A DNA stretch of 64,000 bases from Pelistega suis (GTDB taxonomy: Bacteria > Pseudomonadota > Gammaproteobacteria > Burkholderiales > Burkholderiaceae_B). The position numbers were made by a program, and so were the translations under genes. The stretch lies in assembly GCF_013133795.1 (NCBI RefSeq), contig NZ_JABGBN010000004.1:62001-126000 (forward strand), in the 5' to 3' direction. The notes below the pieces were generated by a model. The model saw nothing but the letters and a program-made list of their open reading frames with translations, did no database searches and was not told where the DNA came from. Positions 38,059 to 48,012 of the stretch are shown here, one piece after another; position 1 is the first letter of the stretch; the number at the start of each line of letters is the position of its first letter.

Positions 38059-41000
38059 TTAAAATAGCTCAATCCACACACAACCATCTAGTGCATAAAT
38101 TGCTGTTTTTGCTACACGACCGTCTAAACGCTCTAAATAATGGGCATAACCTTTAAGCTGTTCACTATACATAGCTATTAGTCGTTGTTTAAAGGCATCT
38201 AGACTTTCGTCATCAAAGCGTTGATTTGTCTTATAGTCCACAATTAACCACCCTTCCTCTGTACTAATCGCCAAATCCACAATCCGATTTTGCTCCTCTT
38301 CATTAAAGAGACTCCATTCTTGCGTAGCAGCTGGATGACTTAATAGCCAACGCCCTTTTTCATCATTGAGCACCCCACTTAACAAATCAATCACTTTCTG
38401 TGCTGCATTTTCCAATACTGCACTCTCTACACCTAAATGACGCAATTGACGCTTAATTAAGCTAGCAGAACATTCAATACGCTCTATCGACCACCCTTGC
38501 AATTTATCCAAGCCCATCTGTTCTAACCAATAATGCGCCGTCGTACCAATAGCAGAAGGTAATTTATCCTCAAAGATCCACGCCCCACCTTGATGTGCTG
38601 AGAAACCCATGGGTATCGACTGGTGTTGCAGCGATAACTGCTCTATCAACGATACAGGATAACGTTTCAGATTCGAATTATCGACCTCCCATTCTAGCGA
38701 TGGCATACTCGGCATGGAATTGTCTACTTCAGGTGCTTCCACAACCAGTTGTGGATCGATTAGCGTTTCTAAACGTGCCAACATTGTCGATTTGGTCGCC
38801 GCTCGCTCTGCATTCTGCACATACACTAAATGCAGTTTTTCTTTGGCTCGTGTACATGCCACATACAACAAACGACTGACCTCATGCTCTTGTCGCTCTT
38901 TATTACGTTCACGAATCAACGCAGATACCTGATCTGCTATACCACTTGCTTTATGGGTAATCGACCCTAATAGCAAGTGCCCTTGTTCGCTTTCAATCTC
39001 TAAGAGTGCCTCTCTTTCACCTCGAGGTTGCTTATGCAAACCAAATAAAATAACCTCGTTAAACTCTAATCCTTTTGAGCTATGCATCGTCATTATTTGC
39101 ACCGCTCCCTTTTCACTCGTCGGTGCCGCAAACAACTCATTAATTTTTCGCTCAAATTCGTTTAAGTCTAAATTGCCGTAAGGCGCCAAAGTATCGACAA
39201 CCTTAAGCACAGCTTGGATATTCTCTTGAGCCGCTGCGCTCGCATATAAGCGGTTAGCACCTAAACGCTCCCAACACTGCTCAATATACGCCGTAAAAGT
39301 CATATCACTCTGCGCATAAGGAATACTCACCGCTTGATGAATAAAGGCAAGACGCTTTGCCTCATCACGACCAATCAAACGCTCTACATTCACTAAATCT
39401 TGCAAGTAATGGGAAATTTGCAATGGAATACTTTGCAAGAGCTGATTTTCAAAAAGGTGTGTCAAACTCTTTAAAGTTAAACCACAAAATGGCGCACGCA
39501 ATAAAGACATCCAAGCCAAACGATCATTGCGATGACTCAAAGCCCTCACTAACTGTACTAAATCAGAGACTTCCTCAGTAGCGCCAAGAGGAACCATCTT
39601 AACTGCTTGCACAGGAATACCCTCAGCAGCCAAGGCTTCCGCTAAACCTTCTAAATGTGAGCGCGAACGTACCAATACTGCTACGGCATTATCACTCTCT
39701 GAATGAGTCTGTAAAGCCTCTTTTACCAGCTTGACACCGCATTGCAATGCCTGTTGAATAGCCCTATCCTTACTTCCCTCTTCGTCTTTTGTGAATGTAA
39801 AGGGGTAATAACGTACCGGAGAATCAAACTGCATTGGTTTAAAAGCATTTGAAGGGGTATAGCAGATTCCTCCCAATGCCAGTTGATTGCTCGCAGGAAA
39901 AATCTCTTTAAATGTCTGATTAACCCAATTAACCACGCCCGCATCTGAACGAAAGTTTTCTTCTAGCAGCAACAAGTCCATCACCACATTACCTAAGACG
40001 ACTTGTTTGTCCTTATCCGCTAAACCTTGATTTTTTTTGGCTTCTTCAGCAATTTTTAAAAACAAACTCACTTCAGCATTACGGAAACGATAAATCGACT
40101 GCATGGGGTCTCCCACCAAGAACAAGGTTCTACCGTCACCATATGACCAACCTGACGTAATTAAATCCAATAATTCTTTTTGAATTAAGTTTGTATCTTG
40201 GAATTCATCGATGAGAATATGTTTTAAGTCGGCATCAATTTTAAGTAGCATCTCAGTAGGCTCTTCTTGACTACCCAAAGCACGTAAAGCTCGCTGAGAA
40301 ATCTCATTAAAATCCACCTCTCCCTGTTCCTTAAACACCTCTTGTAAACAACGCTCACACAAGGCCAAACACTCAAAAAACTGGGGAAACACTTCAAGAC
40401 TATGGTCTGTAATCAGCTCATCAGGTAACAAACGAATGGCATGCAATTTCTCTGCACAACTGTCACTCAAGGTCTTTAACCAAGCAAGAAAGGCTTTTTT
40501 ATGAGGCGATTTGGCATCAACTCCATCTCGCGAATCCACCTTTGCGCGATAGTTACCATCCTTAGTCAGCATCAAGTGCACGACCCCCTTCCATAGCGCA
40601 ACATCGCCACTATCCGCACCCAATACATGCCCATCCCAAGTCAGCCACGCTTTCAAAGGATTCTCTTCCCCTTTGCTCGCCAGCATATGTGCTGCCTCAG
40701 AAACAATGGCTTTTACTTGCTCAAAATAATCTGGACCCAATGCAACAATCGCTTCCTCTAATGTATGTTGTACAATCCCATGGAGTGTTGCGACCATTTC
40801 CTCTAGCGCCGTCTGAGGGTCTTGAGTCAGTTTTAACCAGTTCTGACGCTTTTCGAGCATCTGTACTAATAGTTCATGAAATCGACCCACATTCACATCA
40901 AGATGTGAGAGTACTTGCTTAACACAAGGCTCTTTATCCAACATCGAAAGGGTTCGCTGCACTGCCTGCTCAAATAAAGTTCGACTATTTTCCGTGGGTG

Positions 41001-41421
41001 ATAGACTCGCACCTGCCCCCGAAAGACTAGGTGTCATACGGACTAAAGACTGACAAAAAGAATCAATCGTCTGAATGCGTAGTCGATTAGGATTATCAAA
41101 TAAGTGCCACCCCAACTCTCTGTCACGCTGCAAAACGGCTTTTGCTTTTTGCCATGAGCCTTTTTTATGTACTTCAGTAGGTTCTGCCTGTAACGCTTGC
41201 TCTAACTTTAGCATCACACGCTCACGCATTTCAGCTGCTGCTTTACGCGTGAACGTAATCGCCAAAATATCCTCTGGACGATTCACTATCGCTAATAGGG
41301 CTAAAATACGATCGGTCAATAGCTCCGTTTTACCCGACCCAGCTGGCGCCTGCACAATATAAGAATAACGAGGATCTACCGCTTTATTACGCGCTTCTTG
41401 ATCAATAGCTACTTTAGTCAT
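38059..41421 (-). CDS. addA: AddA-type UvrD-family helicase-nuclease
   Basis: The 1,120-residue protein is a superfamily 1 helicase with a C-terminal RecB-type nuclease, the AddA plan for double-strand-break end processing. Motif I APAGSGKTEL (K31), motif Ia AITFTRKAAAEMRERV, motif II HILIDEFQDTN, motif IV LEENFRSD, motif V VQIMTMHSSKGLEFNEVILFG and motif VI SRLLYVACTRAKEKL are all visible. The nuclease shows RIVDLAI and IVDYKTN near the C-terminus. It overlaps the upstream addB gene by 8 bases, so both are translated together. No recC or recD is present in the window, which supports AddAB over RecBCD. Confidence 0.92.
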   Translation of the reverse strand: MTKVAIDQEARNKAVDPRYSYIVQAPAGSGKTELLTDRILALLAIVNRPEDILAITFTRKAAAEMRERVMLKLEQALQAEPTEVHKKGSWQKAKAVLQRDRELGWHLFDNPNRLRIQTIDSFCQSLVRMTPSLSGAGASLSPTENSRTLFEQAVQRTLSMLDKEPCVKQVLSHLDVNVGRFHELLVQMLEKRQNWLKLTQDPQTALEEMVATLHGIVQHTLEEAIVALGPDYFEQVKAIVSEAAHMLASKGEENPLKAWLTWDGHVLGADSGDVALWKGVVHLMLTKDGNYRAKVDSRDGVDAKSPHKKAFLAWLKTLSDSCAEKLHAIRLLPDELITDHSLEVFPQFFECLALCERCLQEVFKEQGEVDFNEISQRALRALGSQEEPTEMLLKIDADLKHILIDEFQDTNLIQKELLDLITSGWSYGDGRTLFLVGDPMQSIYRFRNAEVSLFLKIAEEAKKNQGLADKDKQVVLGNVVMDLLLLEENFRSDAGVVNWVNQTFKEIFPASNQLALGGICYTPSNAFKPMQFDSPVRYYPFTFTKDEEGSKDRAIQQALQCGVKLVKEALQTHSESDNAVAVLVRSRSHLEGLAEALAAEGIPVQAVKMVPLGATEEVSDLVQLVRALSHRNDRLAWMSLLRAPFCGLTLKSLTHLFENQLLQSIPLQISHYLQDLVNVERLIGRDEAKRLAFIHQAVSIPYAQSDMTFTAYIEQCWERLGANRLYASAAAQENIQAVLKVVDTLAPYGNLDLNEFERKINELFAAPTSEKGAVQIMTMHSSKGLEFNEVILFGLHKQPRGEREALLEIESEQGHLLLGSITHKASGIADQVSALIRERNKERQEHEVSRLLYVACTRAKEKLHLVYVQNAERAATKSTMLARLETLIDPQLVVEAPEVDNSMPSMPSLEWEVDNSNLKRYPVSLIEQLSLQHQSIPMGFSAHQGGAWIFEDKLPSAIGTTAHYWLEQMGLDKLQGWSIERIECSASLIKRQLRHLGVESAVLENAAQKVIDLLSGVLNDEKGRWLLSHPAATQEWSLFNEEEQNRIVDLAISTEEGWLIVDYKTNQRFDDESLDAFKQRLIAMYSEQLKGYAHYLERLDGRVAKTAIYALDGCVWIELF

Positions 41422-44053
41422 TTTCTTCTTCCTCTACCGCGTGCAAGCGTAAAAATGGTGTCACCTCACAATACGTTAAATCCTTGTGACTTAAGGCACG
41501 ATTACTTGCCTCTCCCTCAGCAATTTCTTGGAAAAGTCCTTCTAATTTTTGCTGCCATGTCTGATTAATACTTAACCATTCACTTTCAGACAATAATTTA
41601 TCCTCTTTATAATCAGCCGTGGTCGCCATCTGCCATATCCCTACATAGCCCTGAGTTTTACGCGATAGGTTGGCAAAAGCAATTCCTGCTACTTGATTAA
41701 CTGGAGCACGTTTAAGCACAGAGGCATAGAGTGGCAATTGCAAATCTAATAAACGTTCACGTATAAACCAACGATCCTTGTATTCATTTTCTCTACTGAG
41801 TGAACCTGTCTTATAATCAATAAACATATAGTGTGCCAGTCCGTCTTGGTCTATCCTATCCACACGATCCACCTTAAATCGGAAATCCAAACCATGACTC
41901 GAGAAGTCATAACTACGCTCGACTTCTGCTACCTCAAATGGCAAACGCTTATCCCGATCATAAGCGATAAATTCCAAGGCGATTTCTTTGGCTCTTTGCA
42001 AACATAACTCCTTGAGAACCTTTGAAGAAACCACCGACAACACCTTTTCTTCCGCATACGCTAAGGCTTCACTCAAGCGTGTCTCAACCCAAGCTTTATC
42101 ATGTAAATCTGCATATGTCGCATTGGCATAACATCTTTCCATTACAAGATGTAATAAATTACCCACCAAGAAACTATTAAGCTCTGTATCTGGGTAAGCA
42201 GGCAATTGTTTTAAATTTAAACGTAATGTGGCATACGCCCAAAGTGGATTTTTCGATTGACGTTCTAAGGTACCATACCCCCCTTTAACTTGTCCTTGTT
42301 TTGGTAAGCCTTTAGTATCCCTAATAACCTCAAGTGCTAGACTCTCCTCAACACCACGCTCTACTTCAGCTAATAGCTGCACCTGAGAAAGATAAGGTTT
42401 TAATAAGCTGCTATGACGTAAGACCTCATCACCTACCTGATGTGGCCAACTCAATATCACTCGTTGCGCACTATGCAAAATCGCATTAAACAGCTGATTA
42501 GCCCATTGCATCTCACTTTCAGGTGTAGCATGCATCACACCACAACGTCGCTGACTACGCACCGGCAAGTAGGGATTAGGATTAGGCATCTGCGGTAACA
42601 CTTTATCTGTCAAACCGAGTACCCAGACACTGTCCCATTGCCCACCTTCTGTTTCATAAAGCCCGACAATATCCAGCACAACATCCTTAGTTCGCTGAGC
42701 TTGGAAACTAGTTTGCATTAATTGCTGCTGGAAAAGTTGTAAAGCCTCACTCGCATTTAATGCAGGCAACATCTCATCTAATAAGGCAAAATTCTTAATT
42801 GCCTGCTCAAAAGCTCGGCATAGCTGGTAATTGACACTACTCAAACTCATCACGCCCGGAAACCCAAAAGCAGATAGCGTATCTCGATAAACCTGTGCCC
42901 AATCCGCACAACGATAAGTTTGATGCCAAGCCATACATTTATCATCAAAAACTTGCGCTAAATCTGGCTGAATACGCTTTAATCTTTCTACAAATTGAGT
43001 ACGAGATAAAGCGATACTGTCCTCTTCTCGCAAATCACTATCCAAGACAGCCAGCTGATCGGCATGATAAGTATCAAAAGCAAACTCTGCATTAAGTAAC
43101 GCTTCACCAATTTTGGCAAGAACCACTTTACCTTTTTGAAAATCAGCCAATAGAGAAAACCATGCCATTACCGAGCGGACTAATCCCCATTCGACTAAAG
43201 GACGTCCTACCGCCATATGCCAACGCTTATCTAAAGCTGTTCCTGCAAACGTTTTATTTAATACTCGACGCAGATAAGCGGCATCTTCCTGCAATGATGG
43301 AATAACCAATGCCAATTTATGCTTTGGATAATCTTGAATGCTTTGCTTCGCCCAATGTAAGGCAGCCAGTAATTCTTGCTGATTATCCTTTGCCTGAAAC
43401 ACTTGCACACTATTGGCCACTTCTCTATGTAGCGTCAATGTATACACTTGCGTCCCTTGAGCAACTAAGCCATCTAATAAAGACCTCTGATAAGCACTTA
43501 AACTATAAAACCCTAAAAGCACAACATGATTTGGCACACGCAACTGTCTATTGTTGATAGCGTCTAACATCTCCTTGGCTAATCGTGGTGTATCCCATGC
43601 GGCTAAGGGAACAATCTCTTGTTGATATAATAATCGCCATGCGGCGAATGCTTCATACTCAGGGTTAATCTCATCATCATGAACATCTATTTGCCACTCT
43701 GTTTGCAAACGATGCGCTTGGCTTAGAGAAGCTGCTGCTGCCGAAGGATTTAAGACCTCTTCACCTGCTTTTTCTTTTAATATCGCCTTTTGCCAATACC
43801 AACGCTGTGCCGTTTCATTGAGCACAATTGGCATATCCGCATGATGAAACACAAGCGTATCTGCTAACTGTGCCAACCAAGCTTTATAAGGACTAATGGC
43901 GGGTAAACTTATCGTCTTATTCTGCGATTTGAGATGCGATAACAAGACCGTCTTGATAAAGACACTTAATCGATTATTCGCAGTAATAACAGCCGTCTGT
44001 GCTGCGGGCAACGTTAATAACTGTTCCAGAGAAATAGAAGAATAAGTAGGCAT
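41414..44053 (-). CDS. addB: AddB-type PD-(D/E)XK nuclease
   Basis: The 879-residue partner of AddA has a degenerate helicase half (no intact P-loop at the start, AQTAVITANNRLSVFI; FYSLSAYQRSLLDGL; IVGLYETEGGQWDSVWVLGLTD resembles an inactive motif II-III region) and a C-terminal PD-(D/E)XK nuclease with FRFKVDRVDRID and MFIDYKTGSL near residues 725-765. Proteobacterial AddB proteins of this size act with AddA in recombination repair. I see no clear four-cysteine iron-sulfur set like that of Bacillus AddB. The start ATG 44053 opens the addB-addA operon. Confidence 0.85.
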   Translation of the reverse strand: MPTYSSISLEQLLTLPAAQTAVITANNRLSVFIKTVLLSHLKSQNKTISLPAISPYKAWLAQLADTLVFHHADMPIVLNETAQRWYWQKAILKEKAGEEVLNPSAAAASLSQAHRLQTEWQIDVHDDEINPEYEAFAAWRLLYQQEIVPLAAWDTPRLAKEMLDAINNRQLRVPNHVVLLGFYSLSAYQRSLLDGLVAQGTQVYTLTLHREVANSVQVFQAKDNQQELLAALHWAKQSIQDYPKHKLALVIPSLQEDAAYLRRVLNKTFAGTALDKRWHMAVGRPLVEWGLVRSVMAWFSLLADFQKGKVVLAKIGEALLNAEFAFDTYHADQLAVLDSDLREEDSIALSRTQFVERLKRIQPDLAQVFDDKCMAWHQTYRCADWAQVYRDTLSAFGFPGVMSLSSVNYQLCRAFEQAIKNFALLDEMLPALNASEALQLFQQQLMQTSFQAQRTKDVVLDIVGLYETEGGQWDSVWVLGLTDKVLPQMPNPNPYLPVRSQRRCGVMHATPESEMQWANQLFNAILHSAQRVILSWPHQVGDEVLRHSSLLKPYLSQVQLLAEVERGVEESLALEVIRDTKGLPKQGQVKGGYGTLERQSKNPLWAYATLRLNLKQLPAYPDTELNSFLVGNLLHLVMERCYANATYADLHDKAWVETRLSEALAYAEEKVLSVVSSKVLKELCLQRAKEIALEFIAYDRDKRLPFEVAEVERSYDFSSHGLDFRFKVDRVDRIDQDGLAHYMFIDYKTGSLSRENEYKDRWFIRERLLDLQLPLYASVLKRAPVNQVAGIAFANLSRKTQGYVGIWQMATTADYKEDKLLSESEWLSINQTWQQKLEGLFQEIAEGEASNRALSHKDLTYCEVTPFLRLHAVEEEEND

Positions 44054-44229
44054 AGCATATTCCTATAACGAGCATACCTACCATTATAAAGTCAATCCTT
44101 TGAATCACTCCTGATACCTTCTGTGATGAAAGATAATTCTTTACACTTCCTATGATAAAAATAAATTTAGGCAAAATCCTTTGTAAAATATCAAACTTTT
44201 GTTCAATTGATAATAACTCCTAGGAAGAA

Positions 44230-44748
44230 ATGAACTCCGAACAAATTAAGTTGTTGCGAGACAATGCCAAACTTGCCGAGTCGGATCGTAGCTGGGCATC
44301 ATTAAGTCGTTTTTTAGCCTTAGTCAATCCACAAGACATTGTCAGTCTTTGTGATGAACTCCTCGCCTTGCGTGCAGGCAACTCCAAAACGCCTAGTATT
44401 CGTCCGTCTAAACAAGCGTTAGAACAACTATTCAATGCAGAAGTGATGGTGCCTGCCTGTGACAAGATTAAAAACGGCTATGCGATTCGCTATGCTGGAT
44501 TTACTGTTGATGAAAGCAAAATGGGACCAGAGGAAGGATTAGAATGGACAGCGCAAGAACGTCATATCCATCAATGGCGCAAGACAGGCGAACTCAATAT
44601 CTTTATCCAGCAATTAGAACAAGAAGCAGCTATTCCCACATGGAAATTGACTGTAGAAGTGGGCAAGCGTAAAAATTATGAGGGGACGCTTATTTTCCGT
44701 TATATCCGCGAAGACCACGCCACCTCACAGCAGTTAAGTTTTTTATAG
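44230..44748 (+). CDS. hypothetical protein
   Basis: A 172-residue soluble protein with AGGAAG just before ATG 44230. The first 50 residues are helical (EQIKLLRDNAKLAESDRSWASLSRFLALVNPQDIVSLCDELLAL), the rest a mixed region with WTAQERHIHQWRKTGELNIF and WKLTVEVGKRKNYEGTLIFRY. No signal, membrane segment or catalytic motif is apparent and I do not recognise the family. It diverges from addB and its stop abuts that of the next, convergent gene. Confidence 0.6.
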   Translation: MNSEQIKLLRDNAKLAESDRSWASLSRFLALVNPQDIVSLCDELLALRAGNSKTPSIRPSKQALEQLFNAEVMVPACDKIKNGYAIRYAGFTVDESKMGPEEGLEWTAQERHIHQWRKTGELNIFIQQLEQEAAIPTWKLTVEVGKRKNYEGTLIFRYIREDHATSQQLSFL

Positions 44749-44749
44749 T

Positions 44750-45154
44750 TTACGGATTAAGCGGCTTACCATCAATACATTTAATAAGACCCGTTACTGT
44801 CTTAATTAAGAACCAAATCGCTAAACCAAATAAAATAACAAAACCAATCAATACAAAGGCAGTCAAGTAACCAATAATCGCAACGACTAAACTCACCCAG
44901 AAAATTTTGATCAGTGAATCAATATGACTGCGATAAATAGTACCTGTCATATCATCACGCTTAACATAAGCAATAATCACACCAATAATCAAGCTTACCC
45001 CTAGCACTAAAGAAGCCAAATAAAGCGCATAAATGATTTTGGTGTAAGTCGCTGCCGATTCAATTTTTTGGGTATCCACACTCTGCGGAATCACCTGATT
45101 ATTAACTGAATTCACATATTCATTTGGCAATGGATTATTCGTATTATCTGACAT
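44750..45154 (-). CDS. DUF4870-like small membrane protein
   Basis: The 134-residue protein has three hydrophobic segments (IYALYLASLVLGVSLIIGVI, IFWVSLVVAIIGYLTAFVLI, FVILFGLAIWFLIKTV) and the conserved YVKRDDMTGTIYRSHIDSLIK link between the first two, which I associate with the DUF4870 family and similar Bordetella proteins; function unknown. The N-terminal 40 residues are polar. Start ATG 45154 follows GGGGAGAA. It is convergent with the 44230 gene. Confidence 0.72.
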   Translation of the reverse strand: MSDNTNNPLPNEYVNSVNNQVIPQSVDTQKIESAATYTKIIYALYLASLVLGVSLIIGVIIAYVKRDDMTGTIYRSHIDSLIKIFWVSLVVAIIGYLTAFVLIGFVILFGLAIWFLIKTVTGLIKCIDGKPLNP

Positions 45155-45183
45155 TTTATTCTCCCCAAAATAAATAACACATG

Positions 45184-45210
45184 AAAAAACCGGAAAGATA
45201 GACTTTCCGG
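45184..45210 (-). terminator. intrinsic terminator of the Bax-inhibitor-1 gene
   Basis: CCGGAAAG (45190-45197) and CTTTCCGG (45203-45210) form an 8-base stem with a 5-base loop. On the minus strand it is followed by TTTTTT (45184-45189), 28 bases after the gene's stop. Confidence 0.92.
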
Positions 45211-45237
45211 CTTTATTTAAAAGATGACGTGCATTAA

Positions 45238-45921
45238 TTAGTCATCACTACCCATAATACCAAACAACTGTAATAAGCTCGTAAAGATATTATAGATATT
45301 TAAGTAAAGCGATAAAGTCGCTGAAATATAATTTGTCTCACCACCATTAACGATGCGTTGTACATCATAAAGAATAAAGAGTGAGAAAATAACCGTCGCT
45401 GCCGCTGCAATCGCTAACGTCAACGCAGGCATGGCTAAAAAGATATTAGCAATCGCCGCTAAGATAACCACGATAACACCCGTGAATAACGCTTTGCCCA
45501 AGAAAGAGAAATCACGCTTAGATGTACTTGCAATAGAGGCCATCACCGCAAAAATGACCGCTGTACCACCAAAAGCCATGGTAATAATATCACCACCATT
45601 ACTTAGGCTTAATACCGCCGCTAAGATACGAGAAAGCATAACGCCCATAAAGAACGTAAAGAGCATTAAGAAACCTACGCCCGCCGCGCTATTTTTGTTT
45701 TTCTCGACCATAAACATTAAGCCAAAAGCACCGACAAAAAAGACCACAGTGCTAATTAAAGGACTTAGGCCTGCAAAAAGATTTAACTTTAATGCTAATA
45801 AAGCACCTAATACTGTTGGCACCATAGAGATGGCCAATAAAGTGTACGTGTTACGTAGGACACGATTACGGACAACAGCACCATTGGCTTGCCCTGTTGA
45901 GTATTGTTCGTAATTATTCAT
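45238..45921 (-). CDS. Bax inhibitor-1/YccA family membrane protein
   Basis: A 227-residue protein with seven hydrophobic segments, starting with a polar tail and VVRNRVLRNTYTLLAIS, then PTVLGALLALKL. The last two transmembrane helices contain the acidic residue characteristic of BI-1 proteins (FSLFILYDVQRIVNGGETNYI, with the family's conserved D). E. coli YccA/YbhL are homologues; YccA modulates FtsH. Interestingly ftsH is also in this window but far away. It has its own terminator and promoter gap upstream. Confidence 0.92.
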   Translation of the reverse strand: MNNYEQYSTGQANGAVVRNRVLRNTYTLLAISMVPTVLGALLALKLNLFAGLSPLISTVVFFVGAFGLMFMVEKNKNSAAGVGFLMLFTFFMGVMLSRILAAVLSLSNGGDIITMAFGGTAVIFAVMASIASTSKRDFSFLGKALFTGVIVVILAAIANIFLAMPALTLAIAAAATVIFSLFILYDVQRIVNGGETNYISATLSLYLNIYNIFTSLLQLFGIMGSDD

Positions 45922-46028
45922 AAAGAACCTCTATAAAAGAAATGATTGTTAGTATTGATTTTAACGTAGATAAGCGAAAATGCAAGCAATTTCCACTACA
46001 CTTAACAACAACTATTTCAATCTCCCAC

Positions 46029-46472
46029 TTAATTTTTAGCCGACAAATCGTGATAAACAATCTGATGAGCCCCTTGCTTATAAACCGCCACTCGCTCTCT
46101 CGCCAGACGACGGTCTTCAGAATGAGTAGAAATAATTTCTAATACGCGATCAAACTGCTCAAAAAAAGGAGGACAATGGATATCCAAATTAAGCAACCAA
46201 GGTTTTTGCCCATCCCCCCATTGTATTAAGCTTTGGGCCGATAGCTCATGACAAAGATGTACTCTTGCCATATCTCCTCCCTCGCCTAAATACGGATGAG
46301 GAACAAAAGCCGTCGCCTCAACCGACCAGAGCATTTTATTAAATGCTTCTAGTCGCTTGGGATCAGTACAATAGACAAGTACATGGCGACCTGCCAAAAA
46401 GTGTTTATATACCGTTTGGCAGGCTTGCTTAATACGGTGTTCTGCACCATAAGCAATATCAATACGACTCAT
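46029..46472 (-). CDS. holC: DNA polymerase III chi subunit
   Basis: HolC links the clamp loader to SSB. The 147-residue protein has the chi pattern: RIDIAYGAEHRIKQACQTVYKHF (about 3-25), GRHVLVYCTDPKRLEAFNKMLWSV (about 28-51), FVPHP and the C-terminal DRVLEIISTHSEDRRLARERVAVYKQGAH. It overlaps pepA by one base (pepA stop 46472), the conserved pepA-holC arrangement in proteobacteria. Confidence 0.93.
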   Translation of the reverse strand: MSRIDIAYGAEHRIKQACQTVYKHFLAGRHVLVYCTDPKRLEAFNKMLWSVEATAFVPHPYLGEGGDMARVHLCHELSAQSLIQWGDGQKPWLLNLDIHCPPFFEQFDRVLEIISTHSEDRRLARERVAVYKQGAHQIVYHDLSAKN

Positions 46473-47959
46473 TATTGTTTATTCAATAAGAAATCAACTA
46501 ATAATGGTACTGGGCGACCACTCGCTCCCTTTTTAGGACCGCTATCCCATGCCGTACCTGCAATATCCAAGTGTGCCCAAGGATAAGCTTTAGTAAAGCG
46601 TGATAAGAAGCAAGCTGCCGTAATTGAACCACCTGGTGCTCCACCGATATTCGCCATATCCGCAAAATTACTCTTTAGACGATCTTGATAAGCCTCTTCT
46701 AAAGGCATATGCCATGCCGTATCTTGTGCACGCTTACCTGCTTGTAAGAGCTCCTGTGCTAAATCATCATTATTAGAGAAAAGACCGGTATTAATATGAC
46801 CTAAGGAAATAATAATAGCTCCCGTTAATGTCGCCACATCAATCACGACTTCTGGGTCAAAACGCTCGGCATAAGTCAAAGCATCACATAGGATTAAACG
46901 ACCCTCGGCATCCGTATTTAAAATTTCAATGGTTTGACCAGACATACTGGTCACCACATCACCGGGTTTTGTGGCATGACCACTCGGCATATTCTCTGTC
47001 GCTGGAATTAAAGCAACGACATCACGCTGTAAACCTAACTCTGCCACTGTACGAATCACACCAAATACCGTAGCAGCACCACACATATCGTATTTCATTT
47101 CGTCCATATTAAGACCTGGTTTTAATGAAATACCACCCGTATCAAACGTCACGCCCTTACCAACTAGTACGATGGGTTTTTGTTTAGATTTCTTCGTCGT
47201 TTTACCTGAAGCACTATATTGCATCACAATAAAACGGGGAGGCTGATCTGAACCAGCGGCTACTGATAGGAAAGAACCCATTTTCAACGCTTCGATTTGT
47301 TTCTTATCTAAAACCTCTGCTTTGATGCTAGCAAACTCTTTAGCTAGGGCTTTAGCTTGTTCACCTAAATATGTCGGCGTACAAATATTTGCTGGCAAAT
47401 TACCTAACTGACGCGTGAAATTCATCCCATTAGCAATCGCTTGACCTTGAGCAAGACCGAGTTTAACGTCTTTATCATTGGTTTTATCGCACGTGAACGT
47501 CAGTTTCTTCAAGGCAACGGTTTCAACAGGTTTACTTAATGTCGTCGTGTATTGATACGTCGCTGTACCTACTGCACGTGCCGCAAATCGTGCTGCCTCT
47601 ACAAAACCAAGCGTAGCACTTTCTTCTAATAAAGTACTCACCCCCTCATTTAGGCTACTTTGTTTTAAATACTCGACAATGCTTGAATGTGCTTTCATCA
47701 AAGCATTCGCGTTATAATTGTCTTTGTTACCTAAGCCAACTAATACGAGTCGCTCCGCAGCCATATCCGTGAGATTACGCAGCACTAATGTAGCGCCAAT
47801 ATCGGCTTTAAATTCTTTTTTAAGGATTTTCTTAAGACTGCCGTCACTATCTAGCGTTGCGGCTACTTGGCCTAAATGGCCATCGGCAAAGACACCCACA
47901 AATAAAGCCGGTGTTTTTAGTTGATGGAAAGAACGATTAGTTTGTGTGGTAAATTGCAT
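46472..47959 (-). CDS. pepA: leucyl aminopeptidase PepA
   Basis: PepA is a hexameric two-metal M17 aminopeptidase that also binds DNA in E. coli. The 495-residue protein has the metal and catalytic motifs VGKGVTFDTGGISLKP (about 257-272), GGAATVFG-type MCGAATVFG, and the signature NTDAEGRL (about 346-353) with the metal-binding Asp/Glu, plus the GGAPGGSITAACFL block. Length is normal. It is divergent from lptF with about 50 bases between starts, the usual pepA/lptF arrangement. Confidence 0.98.
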   Translation of the reverse strand: MQFTTQTNRSFHQLKTPALFVGVFADGHLGQVAATLDSDGSLKKILKKEFKADIGATLVLRNLTDMAAERLVLVGLGNKDNYNANALMKAHSSIVEYLKQSSLNEGVSTLLEESATLGFVEAARFAARAVGTATYQYTTTLSKPVETVALKKLTFTCDKTNDKDVKLGLAQGQAIANGMNFTRQLGNLPANICTPTYLGEQAKALAKEFASIKAEVLDKKQIEALKMGSFLSVAAGSDQPPRFIVMQYSASGKTTKKSKQKPIVLVGKGVTFDTGGISLKPGLNMDEMKYDMCGAATVFGVIRTVAELGLQRDVVALIPATENMPSGHATKPGDVVTSMSGQTIEILNTDAEGRLILCDALTYAERFDPEVVIDVATLTGAIIISLGHINTGLFSNNDDLAQELLQAGKRAQDTAWHMPLEEAYQDRLKSNFADMANIGGAPGGSITAACFLSRFTKAYPWAHLDIAGTAWDSGPKKGASGRPVPLLVDFLLNKQ

Positions 47960-48012
47960 GTTAAATCACCTTGTTATGTTGTATAACATTATTATTACCT
48001 AAAAGTTTTATT

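Noticed and set aside
45431-45913. 160-codon frame antisense to the Bax-inhibitor-1 gene
   Set aside because: It is a strand shadow of a well-supported membrane gene, with low-complexity lysine/isoleucine content and no ribosome site.
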